Part shown: piece after piece, positions 57,202-64,000 of the stretch | Numbering within the stretch: the first letter of the stretch is position 1 | Layout of the letters: each line of letters opens with the position of its first letter | Origin: an uncultured Oscillospiraceae bacterium | GTDB taxonomy: Bacteria; Bacillota; Clostridia; Oscillospirales; Acutalibacteraceae | Direction of reading: 5' to 3' | NCBI GenBank assembly: GCA_900539845.1 | Contig: UQDP01000008.1 | Location: forward strand, 32,073-96,072 | Length of the DNA: 64,000 nt | The notes under the pieces: model-generated | Told to the model about the DNA's origin: nothing | Database searches by the model: none | The model's input: the letters and a program-made list of their open reading frames with translations, nothing else | Translations under genes and position numbers: made by a program

Positions 57202-58779
57202 ATGAAAAAAGTTCTTAAGATCGTGCTGCCGATCATTATGATCTGTGCGGCAGTTCCGCTCGCGCTTTGGGGAATATCACGGGGCATGCTCAAAAGTGAG
57301 GAACAGAGATTTATCAGCGGAACCTGGGAGGAAATTAACTGGAGCGCAGATCAGCAGTTTGATCCCCTTGATGAAAAGCTGTATCACACGATCAACGTGA
57401 AAAAAGGAGAACCTTTCACCCTCCTTATGCTGACGGATGTGCATTACAGAAACGGCGGCTGGTACGGTACATGGAGCGTCAATTATCAGAATACCAAAAC
57501 AGACAGGGACTTAAGAGAACTTGCCGATGAGGCTGATCCCGATCTGATCATTGTCTGCGGCGACCTTGAAACAGGCTCTTTAAACGATAAAAACTATGAG
57601 CATTTCATTGATGTTATGGACGGGATAGGCATTGCGTGGACCATGGTTTTCGGAAATCATGACGCGGAACACAGGGCAGACAAACCGGCGCTGATGAATC
57701 TTGTGCAGCGCTCCGAGTATGATGTGTTCCGTCAGGGACCCACTAATCTCGGAATTGAGCCTGACGAGGTGCTTGATGAAAGCCTTTATGATGAAGAAAC
57801 GGACAGATATGCCGGCGGTTTGGGCAACACGGTTATCAATCTGCGCGATCCCGACAGCGGCGAGATCTACTATTCGTTTATTCTTATGGACACCGGCGAC
57901 TGGCAGAATATGGCGGGAAATCAATCTGCGAAAAACCGTACTTCCCAAGGCGCAAGACCGTTTTCAAGAGTGGGCGTGGGTCTTACGAACCGGCAGATAG
58001 AATGGTATAAGTGGGTCATAGAAGGACTTAGCGATTATAACCGGTCGGTTGGGGCGGACGCAGATTCAGCAACGCCTGAAAGCATGCTGATATGCCATAT
58101 AGGGATGAAAGCTATGGATTATGCCGCCATCCTTTCCCAGTATGATAACAGCTGGGGCGGTCATTATACAAAAGGCGGGTATGAGAATAATGACCTGCCG
58201 TTTCACACGGAAGCCGAATGGTCACGCCCTGCCGACAGACCTTATATCGAGTACGATACCTCGGATGAAAACATAACCTCTGACGAGCGGCTTATGCAAA
58301 AGGTGAACGAATATAACGAAAATGCCGCGGAAAAGGCGGGGAACGACGCTGTTGCGCAGTATTGGTGCCTTGCGGACAGCACAAAACGTGAGGATTATAT
58401 AAACGGAAAAAATGAGGATTATCCCCAACCGCTTCATCTGCGCGAACTTGTTCGGATTATTGACGAGTCTTATGCCGTTCACCGTGAAAATGATCTGTTT
58501 TTAAGCGCTGTTTATGAAACGGGCAGCACAAACAGAATCGTGACAGGTCATAACCACTGTGACGGCTACGAGGTCGAATTTGACGGCATTACATATACGT
58601 CTGTTGTTAAAACAGGGGATATTTATGTGGATAAAGAGTGTGATATGAATAATCACGGCGGCAGCAAATTCGTTATCACAAACAATAACGGAAAAATCGA
58701 TGTGCAAAGCAGCGCGCTTTACACGAAAAAAGAAAATGTTCAGTCCCTGCGATATCCGCGACCCGTTGCCGAATGGTGA
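57202..58779 (+). CDS. membrane-anchored metallophosphoesterase
   Basis: A 525-residue calcineurin-like phosphoesterase. An N-terminal uncleaved signal-anchor (about residues 5-24) puts the catalytic domain outside. Metal motifs in order: LMLTDVHY, VCGDLETG, FGNHDAE, MLICHIGM and VTGHNHCDG; all five are present, so it should be active. The C-terminal half has no family I know. It resembles purple-acid-phosphatase-like secreted enzymes. Transcribed alone; symporter gene follows 117 bp away. Confidence 0.9.
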   Translation: MKKVLKIVLPIIMICAAVPLALWGISRGMLKSEEQRFISGTWEEINWSADQQFDPLDEKLYHTINVKKGEPFTLLMLTDVHYRNGGWYGTWSVNYQNTKTDRDLRELADEADPDLIIVCGDLETGSLNDKNYEHFIDVMDGIGIAWTMVFGNHDAEHRADKPALMNLVQRSEYDVFRQGPTNLGIEPDEVLDESLYDEETDRYAGGLGNTVINLRDPDSGEIYYSFILMDTGDWQNMAGNQSAKNRTSQGARPFSRVGVGLTNRQIEWYKWVIEGLSDYNRSVGADADSATPESMLICHIGMKAMDYAAILSQYDNSWGGHYTKGGYENNDLPFHTEAEWSRPADRPYIEYDTSDENITSDERLMQKVNEYNENAAEKAGNDAVAQYWCLADSTKREDYINGKNEDYPQPLHLRELVRIIDESYAVHRENDLFLSAVYETGSTNRIVTGHNHCDGYEVEFDGITYTSVVKTGDIYVDKECDMNNHGGSKFVITNNNGKIDVQSSALYTKKENVQSLRYPRPVAEW

Positions 58780-58896
58780 AAAATTTTTTTAGCGGAATAA
58801 AAACGGCATAAAGAATAACAATATTTTTAAGGCGTTTGAAAAGGCGATACCGGCGTTACGCCGATTTGCAATAAACCCCGAAAAGAGGTAAAAATT

Positions 58897-60303
58897 ATGA
58901 AAGAAAAAGCAGTTAAACCCTTTGGAATCAAGGATAAGCTGGGCTATATGTTCGGTGATTTCGGAAATGATTTTACATTCTTATTATCCTCCTCATTTCT
59001 TCTTAAATTCTATACCGATGTTATGGCGGTCGATGCTTATATCGTCGGAATCGTGATGATGGTGGCAAGAATCGTGGACGCCTTTACCGATGTAGGTATG
59101 GGCAGGATCTGCGACCGCAGTAAAAACACCAAAAACGGAAAATTCAAGCCATGGATACTCAGAATGTGCGGCCCTGTCGCGATCTTTTCCTTTTTGATGT
59201 ATCAAAGCGCGCTGGCGGATATGCCGCAGGCGTTCAAGATCGCCTATCTTTTTGTAACATACATTCTGTGGGGATCCGTATTTTATACGGCCGTCAATAT
59301 TCCTTACGGCTCCATGGCTTCCGCCATTTCCGCAGATCCGGGCGACCGTCAGTCGCTTTCAACCTTCAGAACGATGGGCGGCGCGCTTGCCGGCGCGGTA
59401 GTTACCGCCGGTATCCCGCTTATCGCCTACGATAAAATAAACGGGAACGATATCCTGAACGGTCCGCGCTTCACCATCATTGCCGGCGCCTGTTCGGTAT
59501 TTGCAATTATATGTTATCTTCTTTGCTTTAATATGTGTACGGAACGTGTGAAAGCAGAGGCCACGGCGGAGCAGTTAAAGCGCAACAGCGTGGGCGTTAT
59601 GTTTGCGAATGCCTTCAAAAACCGCGCGCTGATCTCTCTTATAGTGGCGTCGATACTGATGCTGATCGCGCAGCTTTCACTTCAGCAGATGGCGAATTAT
59701 GTTTTCCCGAACTATTACGGCAACGCCAAGGCGCAGACCCTTTCCATGGTTTTAATGGGCGTCGGTATGTTTGTTGCCGCGTTCACGGCAAAGCCGCTCG
59801 CCAACAGATTCGGCAAGGCGGAGATCGGCGCCGTGTCCAATTTTGCCGCGGGTATCATCTGTATCGTTCTGTATTTCCTGAGACCGCAGAACGTGTTCGT
59901 GTATGCGGCGTTCCAGATGATAAGCTGGGTAGGTCTGGGTATGTTCCAGATCGTGGCTTGGGCGCTTGTCACAGATGTTATAGACCATTCGGAGATCAGA
60001 AACGGCATCAGGGAGGACGGCGCTGTATACGGTCTGTACTCCTTTGCAAGAAAGCTGGGTCAGGCGGCAACGTCCGGTCTGGTGGGCGGTCTGCTCTCTC
60101 TTATTGGTTATACTGATGCAACGGCTTTTGATCCCGATGTGAAAGAGGGAATCTTCGATATTGCCACTCTTGTGCCCGCAGTAGGGTTCATTCTGCTTGC
60201 GGTTGTGCTGTGGTTCTGGTATCCGCTGCACAAAAAGAAAGTGGATGAAAATGTGGCTCTGCTCAAAGAAAAGCATGGGGAACAGAAAAACGATGATAAA
60301 TAG
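58897..60303 (+). CDS. GPH-type sugar:cation symporter (beta-galactoside-linked)
   Basis: A 468-residue, about twelve-helix symporter of the glycoside-pentoside-hexuronide family, paralogous to that at 42.9 kb. Family loop: DVGMGRICDRSKNTKNGKFKPW; also TAVNIPYGSMASAISADPGDRQSLSTFR and VTDVIDHSEIRNGIREDGAVYGLYSFARKLGQA. A GH2 enzyme starts at 60319, 15 bp after the stop, so the pair likely imports and hydrolyses the same oligosaccharide. RBS AGAGG precedes the ATG. Confidence 0.93.
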   Translation: MKEKAVKPFGIKDKLGYMFGDFGNDFTFLLSSSFLLKFYTDVMAVDAYIVGIVMMVARIVDAFTDVGMGRICDRSKNTKNGKFKPWILRMCGPVAIFSFLMYQSALADMPQAFKIAYLFVTYILWGSVFYTAVNIPYGSMASAISADPGDRQSLSTFRTMGGALAGAVVTAGIPLIAYDKINGNDILNGPRFTIIAGACSVFAIICYLLCFNMCTERVKAEATAEQLKRNSVGVMFANAFKNRALISLIVASILMLIAQLSLQQMANYVFPNYYGNAKAQTLSMVLMGVGMFVAAFTAKPLANRFGKAEIGAVSNFAAGIICIVLYFLRPQNVFVYAAFQMISWVGLGMFQIVAWALVTDVIDHSEIRNGIREDGAVYGLYSFARKLGQAATSGLVGGLLSLIGYTDATAFDPDVKEGIFDIATLVPAVGFILLAVVLWFWYPLHKKKVDENVALLKEKHGEQKNDDK

Positions 60304-60318
60304 TTGAGGAATGATACG

Positions 60319-62553
60319 ATGCGTGAAAAAATAAATATAAATAAAAATTGGGCTTTTGCCAAAGACTCCCGTGAAATTCCGTCTGAAATGCCGAAGGGGT
60401 GGGAGCAGGTCGATCTGCCCCACACCTGGAACGCAAAGGACGGGCAGGACGGCGGCAACGATTATTTCCGCGGCGCCTGCGTTTACGCAAAGCGTATTTT
60501 GAGAGCGGAGCTGCCTGCGGCGGACAGGTATTATATTGAATTGGAAGGCGCGAATTCTTCCGCAAGGCTTTATGTTAACGGCAGTTTCGTTGCACAGCAC
60601 AACGGCGGATATTCCACCTGGCGCGCCGATATAACCGACTATATGGATGAAAACACCGTTGTTGCCGTAGAGGTTGATAACAGCCCGAATGAGACTGTTT
60701 ATCCCCAGATGGCGGATTTCACGTTTTACGGCGGACTGTACCGCGATGTAAATATGATTGCGGTTTCAAACACGCATTTTGACCTTGATTATCACGGCGC
60801 TCCCGGAATACAGGTAACGCCTGTCATTCAGGGAGAAAATGCCGCCGTAAATATTAAAGCATATCTGACCAATATTCAGGACGGCGATGTGCTTACCGTT
60901 CAGATAAATGACGCAGACGGCAATGCGGTCGCTTCGGCAAGTCAGCCGGCAGATCAGGCGGATGTTGCGCTTCAGATAGATAACGTACACCTCTGGAACG
61001 GCAAAAAAGACCCTTATTTATACACGGCACATGCTTATATTGAACGCGGCGGCGGTATCCTTGATGACGTCAGCGCGCGTTTCGGCTGCCGCACCTTTGA
61101 AATAGACCCGGAAAAGGGCTTTATTCTCAACGGAAAAGAATATCCGCTGCGCGGCGTTTCACGCCATCAGGACAGATGGGGGATCGGCAACGCCCTTTTG
61201 CCAGAACACCACAGAGAGGACATGGAACTGATCTGCGAGCTGGGAGCAACGGCGGTGCGCCTTGCCCATTACCAGCACGCGCAGTATTTTTATGATCTGT
61301 GCGATGAAAAGGGAATCGTTGTGTGGGCGGAGATCCCTTATATCTCAAAGCATACCGATCAGGCGTATGAAAATACCGTGTCGCAGATGACGGAGCTTAT
61401 CGCGCAGAATTACAATCATCCGTCTGTCATTGTGTGGGGTCTTTCAAACGAGATAACGATGTCTCCGCCGGACGGAGATCTGCTGAAAAATCACCGTGAC
61501 CTTAACGAACTTGCCCACAGTATGGATAAAACAAGAAAAACCACCGCCGCTATCGTTTCCATGTGCGATATCCACGATGATTATATTCAAATACCCGATA
61601 CGGTGGCTTACAATCATTATTTCGGCTGGTACGGCGGCGATACCTCTATGAACGGCCCGTGGTTTGATGCTTTTCACCGTGCGTTTCCCGATATACCGAT
61701 CGGTATGAGCGAATACGGCTGCGAGGCGCTCAACTGGCACACCTCAAAACCCACGCAGGGCGATTACACAGAGGAGTATCAGGCGTATTACCACGAGGAG
61801 CTTATCAAACAGCTTTACACACGGCAGTATCTTTGGTGCACCTTTGTGTGGAACATGTTTGATTTCGGCGCGGACGCCAGAAACGAGGGCGGCGAAAACG
61901 GGCAGAATCATAAAGGTCTTGTCACGTTCGACAGAAAGTATAAAAAAGACGCTTTCTATGCCTACAAGGCTTGGCTTTCCGATGAGCCGTTCGTGCATAT
62001 CTGCTCCAAGCGGTATGTGAACAGGGCGGAGGATACTGCGCAGATAAAAGTGTATTCCAATCAGCCTGAAGTGGAGCTTTTCGCAAACGGGGAAAGCATC
62101 GGCAAAAAGACCGCGCAAGACCGTTTCTTTTGCTTTGAAGTGCCCAATAAGGGTGAAACAAAGCTGAAAGCGGTTGCGGGCGCATGTATGGACGAGAGCG
62201 TGATACGCAAGGTCGATACGTTTGATGAAAGCTATCGCTTAAAGGAAAAGGGCGCTGTTCTCAACTGGTTTGATATTACGGAGCCGGAGGGCTATTTTTC
62301 GCTGAATGATAAAGTCAGCGATATTATGCAGAATCCGCAGGGCGCGGCTCTGTTCGGCGATATCATGAAAAAGATCGCCGGCGGCGGAGAGAATCAGTTT
62401 GCCGGCTTTGAGATGAATGAAAACATGATGAAGATGATGGGCGGTTTCACCGTCCTGCGCCTTACAAACCTTATGGGCACTGCGGGTATCAAATTCACCA
62501 AAGAGCAGCTGCTCAGCATCAATTCCGCTTTAAATAAACTCAAAAAACAGTAA
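60319..62553 (+). CDS. GH2 glycosidase (beta-galactosidase or related)
   Basis: A 744-residue enzyme. Domain order is sugar-binding (1-160), immunoglobulin-like (160-265) and TIM barrel (270-580). Acid/base Glu378 is in VWGLSNEITMS and nucleophile Glu465 in IGMSEYGCEALNW. The barrel also has WAEIPYISKH. Specificity between galactoside, glucuronide and mannoside cannot be set from motifs; the symporter partner is also nonspecific. A tail of about 81 residues (from 664), helical with several Met, ends the protein. No signal peptide. The ATG at 60319 follows GAGG by 9 bp; a TTG at 60304 is in frame. Confidence 0.9.
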   Translation: MREKININKNWAFAKDSREIPSEMPKGWEQVDLPHTWNAKDGQDGGNDYFRGACVYAKRILRAELPAADRYYIELEGANSSARLYVNGSFVAQHNGGYSTWRADITDYMDENTVVAVEVDNSPNETVYPQMADFTFYGGLYRDVNMIAVSNTHFDLDYHGAPGIQVTPVIQGENAAVNIKAYLTNIQDGDVLTVQINDADGNAVASASQPADQADVALQIDNVHLWNGKKDPYLYTAHAYIERGGGILDDVSARFGCRTFEIDPEKGFILNGKEYPLRGVSRHQDRWGIGNALLPEHHREDMELICELGATAVRLAHYQHAQYFYDLCDEKGIVVWAEIPYISKHTDQAYENTVSQMTELIAQNYNHPSVIVWGLSNEITMSPPDGDLLKNHRDLNELAHSMDKTRKTTAAIVSMCDIHDDYIQIPDTVAYNHYFGWYGGDTSMNGPWFDAFHRAFPDIPIGMSEYGCEALNWHTSKPTQGDYTEEYQAYYHEELIKQLYTRQYLWCTFVWNMFDFGADARNEGGENGQNHKGLVTFDRKYKKDAFYAYKAWLSDEPFVHICSKRYVNRAEDTAQIKVYSNQPEVELFANGESIGKKTAQDRFFCFEVPNKGETKLKAVAGACMDESVIRKVDTFDESYRLKEKGAVLNWFDITEPEGYFSLNDKVSDIMQNPQGAALFGDIMKKIAGGGENQFAGFEMNENMMKMMGGFTVLRLTNLMGTAGIKFTKEQLLSINSALNKLKKQ

Positions 62554-62558
62554 TAAAA

Positions 62559-62582
62559 AAACGCCCGGGCATTGCCCGGGCG
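62559..62582 (-). terminator. terminator for the convergent DUF6147-like gene
   Basis: CGCCCGGGC (62562-62570), loop ATT, GCCCGGGCG (62574-62582). On the minus strand it is followed by TTTTTTTA; on the plus strand there is little T, so it mainly stops the leftward gene. Confidence 0.83.
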
Positions 62583-62591
62583 GTCTGCTTG

Positions 62592-62996
62592 TTATGCGTA
62601 ATCATAGCCTACTTTGGATTCATTGCCTGCGGTAACGGTTACTTTCAAACGATAGTCGGAAAATACATTAATCGTTTTCTTTTCTGACATTTGCAGATAA
62701 ACACCATAGCCGCTTTTTGTCCAAGTCTGCACATTTTCATAGCCGCTTGATGTTTCCTTTTGCAGTTCCATTGTTACTCTGAGAGTGGTCACATAATCAG
62801 CAGAAACGCTTGCTTCGCAAGTGGCTGTGATGCCGCTGATATTGATTCCCGCAGTAAAACTGTCTATCACTTTCGCATAGGGCTGAATCTCGCTCTCCTC
62901 AGCGGCGGCCGCTGTCATACTCGGCGAGAGCACAGAGATCATCATCAGCATGCAGATCAAGATTTTGACAGGCTTGAAGCTTTTCGTTTTCAGCAT
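62592..62996 (-). CDS. secreted DUF6147-like protein
   Basis: A 134-residue secreted protein: signal peptide with a basic start and hydrophobic core, cleaved after MTAAAA (near residue 32). The mature part is a single beta-sandwich (ITATCEASVSADYVTTLRVTMELQKE, SGYGVYLQMSEKKTINVF, YRLKVTVTAGNESKVGY) that looks like DUF6147 from memory. Function unknown; possibly cell-surface. It follows the DUF4367-like gene by 15 bp on the same strand, so the two are co-transcribed. Confidence 0.75.
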   Translation of the reverse strand: MLKTKSFKPVKILICMLMMISVLSPSMTAAAAEESEIQPYAKVIDSFTAGINISGITATCEASVSADYVTTLRVTMELQKETSSGYENVQTWTKSGYGVYLQMSEKKTINVFSDYRLKVTVTAGNESKVGYDYA

Positions 62997-63011
62997 CGTT
63001 TTGCCTCCTTC

Positions 63012-63659
63012 CTAATATTCAATCGACTCAGCTATTTTTAATGATTCCTCAAACGGAATATCTCCGTTGACACGATAAATATAACCGCCGTAATTCCATA
63101 TAAGGTTGTTTCTGTTGGCGTTACTCTTATAATATGTATAATCAATTCCGTTTATATTCATGTTTTCGGCAGTGTATTCCTCTGTATCAAAAAACAATAA
63201 ACTGAAGTCAGTGTATTGGGAAATCTGATAAAAAGTATCCGAATCATACATATAAACAAAGCTGTTGATAATGCCGTTTGCGTCATAATGCGTTTGTATT
63301 AATTCAAACCCGTCCACAACATAGGAAACTTTCAGGTCACTGCTGAGTGCATGGCCGCCCGTACCGTTTACGGCATATTCGGACATATCCGCGCGGCGCA
63401 GAATACCGAAATCGTTTTGTTCTATAATGCCGTATGCCGTTGTTGCGATCAGCAAGGCGGAAATGATTGCCGCAACGGCAAAGATTCTCAGCGTGCGTTT
63501 TGATATGCGGCGGTATCTGCCGCCTTCCATATGGCTGATGAGTATTTCAAGGCGTGTTTTTGCCTCTTCGCTCAACGTGTATTCAGGTGCGTCCGGTAGG
63601 GTTGCTGCCCATTCCAAACAGGAAAGGCGGCATGCCTCTTCGAAAACCTTCACATTCAT
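63012..63659 (-). CDS. DUF4367-like membrane protein
   Basis: A 215-residue protein: a short cytoplasmic part (residues 1-55), one transmembrane helix (about 60-80, FAVAAIISALLIATTAYGI), and an extracellular domain resembling DUF4367 (FVYMYDSDTFYQIS, YTYYKSN, WNYGGYIYRVNGDIPFEESLKIAESIEY). DUF4367 domains are often anti-sigma or lipid-binding like, next to an ECF sigma factor, but none is encoded upstream here. Start ATG 63659 (MNVKVFEEA) follows AAAAGGA closely, so the exact start is uncertain. Confidence 0.72.
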   Translation of the reverse strand: MNVKVFEEACRLSCLEWAATLPDAPEYTLSEEAKTRLEILISHMEGGRYRRISKRTLRIFAVAAIISALLIATTAYGIIEQNDFGILRRADMSEYAVNGTGGHALSSDLKVSYVVDGFELIQTHYDANGIINSFVYMYDSDTFYQISQYTDFSLLFFDTEEYTAENMNINGIDYTYYKSNANRNNLIWNYGGYIYRVNGDIPFEESLKIAESIEY

Positions 63660-63920
63660 CTTCCTTTTCCGTCTGCCCGTGTTATTTAAACGAACCAAGC
63701 AGCATTATGATGCGAAAAAAATAAATCCATTTAATTTCTTCGTCATTATATATATTCTCTTTTATCGAAAAAAACTTAAATATTTTTCAAAAAAATTTAA
63801 AAATGTTCAAAAAAGTGTATATTTGTTAATGAATATAAGGTTTTCAATCATTTATTATATATTATATTATCATTAATTACCGTACTTTTCAATATAAAAT
63901 TGAAAAAATATGACAAAAAT
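63660..63920. other. AT-rich intergenic region, no gene seen
   Basis: 261 bp upstream of the DUF4367-like gene, very AT-rich, with long A and T runs. A TATAAT occurs on the minus strand at 63750-63745 but with no good -35 box at 17 bp. I see no ORF, tRNA or clear palindrome here. The left hairpin of repeat copy 3 follows. Confidence 0.6.
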
Positions 63921-63947
63921 AAAATCCATCCGTTACGGATGGATTTT
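63921..63947 (+). terminator. hairpin preceding repeat copy 3
   Basis: AAAATCCATCCGT (63921-63933) pairs with ACGGATGGATTTT (63935-63947): a 27-base palindrome with A-rich left flank. Repeat copy 3 starts at the next base. Confidence 0.8.
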
Positions 63948-64000
63948 CAGGCTGTCGATAAAGTCGGCTGAACCGCGCGAAAAAATAAATCCGTCTTATA
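63948..64000 (+). repeat. dispersed terminator-associated repeat, copy 3 (cut by window end)
   Basis: The 53 visible bases match the start of copies 1 and 2: CAGGCTGTCGATAAAG, TCGGCTGAACCGCGCG, then AAAAAATAAATCCGTCTTATA, identical here to copy 2 apart from one base. The element continues beyond the window. It is again placed immediately after a hairpin. Confidence 0.88.

Noticed and set aside
59535..60116. 193-residue plus-strand ORF within the second GPH symporter
   Set aside because: Out-of-frame shadow of a clear transporter gene.

Overview
The window looks like chromosome from an anaerobic, Gram-positive member of the Clostridia (Bacillota), probably a gut or rumen relative of the Ruminococcaceae/Oscillospiraceae. 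The evidence is gene content: an oxygen-sensitive ribonucleotide reductase (nrdDG), an electron-bifurcating NfnAB pair, a class B sortase with an LCP cell-wall enzyme, a BirA-type biotin operator, a TPP riboswitch and many TTGACA-N17-TATAAT promoters with strong Shine-Dalgarno sites. Genus and species cannot be fixed from the sequence alone. I saw no rRNA, tRNA, CRISPR array or prophage.

Layout. 1-6.2 kb: end of an ABC exporter, a secreted protein with an SPSTG sorting-like tail beside a class B sortase, an LCP protein with a histidine-rich tract, and a split transketolase. 6.3-9.7 kb: a small membrane protein, two tandem GtrA-like proteins, a HAD hydrolase and a metallo-beta-lactamase-fold protein in one overlapping operon, then a TIGR04076-type protein. 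9.7-12.5 kb (minus): nrdD-nrdG. 12.8-15.9 kb: TPP riboswitch and a thiamine-precursor ABC transporter. 16-17.4 kb: an endoglycoceramidase-like GH5 enzyme. 17.5-19.3 kb: an AT-rich three-gene accessory island with its own XRE repressor and paired operators. 19.4-21.2 kb (minus): a GGGtGRT protein and an Fe-S scaffold-like protein. 21.4-25.9 kb: orphan PqqD, HAD, TraX, a PLC-like protein, an unknown protein with a PHP hydrolase. 26-29.6 kb (minus): DUF1934, argS and a radical SAM protein.

29.8-35.8 kb: an unknown conserved protein, serC-serA, a DRE-TIM aldolase and DAHP synthase. 36-38.8 kb: a TrpXYZ-like ABC importer, which fits the aromatic and serine amino-acid neighbourhood. 38.8-41.1 kb (minus): a two-component system. 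41.2-46 kb: BioY under a BirA operator, an SDR, a GPH sugar symporter and a GH51 arabinofuranosidase. 46.2-48.4 kb: nfnAB. 48.7-54.4 kb: a complete fructose PTS set (DeoR regulator, fruK, fruA, HPr, EI). 54.5-57 kb: flavin reductase, flavodoxin and cupin, with a MerR regulator. 57.2-62.6 kb: a metallophosphoesterase, a second GPH symporter and a GH2 enzyme. 62.6-63.7 kb (minus): DUF6147-like and DUF4367-like proteins. Overall it reads as a plant-polysaccharide and sugar-fermenting anaerobe.

The most unusual feature is a dispersed, non-coding repeat of about 287 bp, present at 33207-33493, at 55163-55450 and, cut by the window edge, at 63948-64000. Each copy lies directly 3' of an intrinsic-terminator hairpin. 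In both complete copies the same hairpin is repeated at the far end, as if the element inserts into terminators and duplicates the whole stem-loop. The two full copies differ by a compensatory base change in an internal stem, which suggests a structured RNA. I do not recognise it as a named element.
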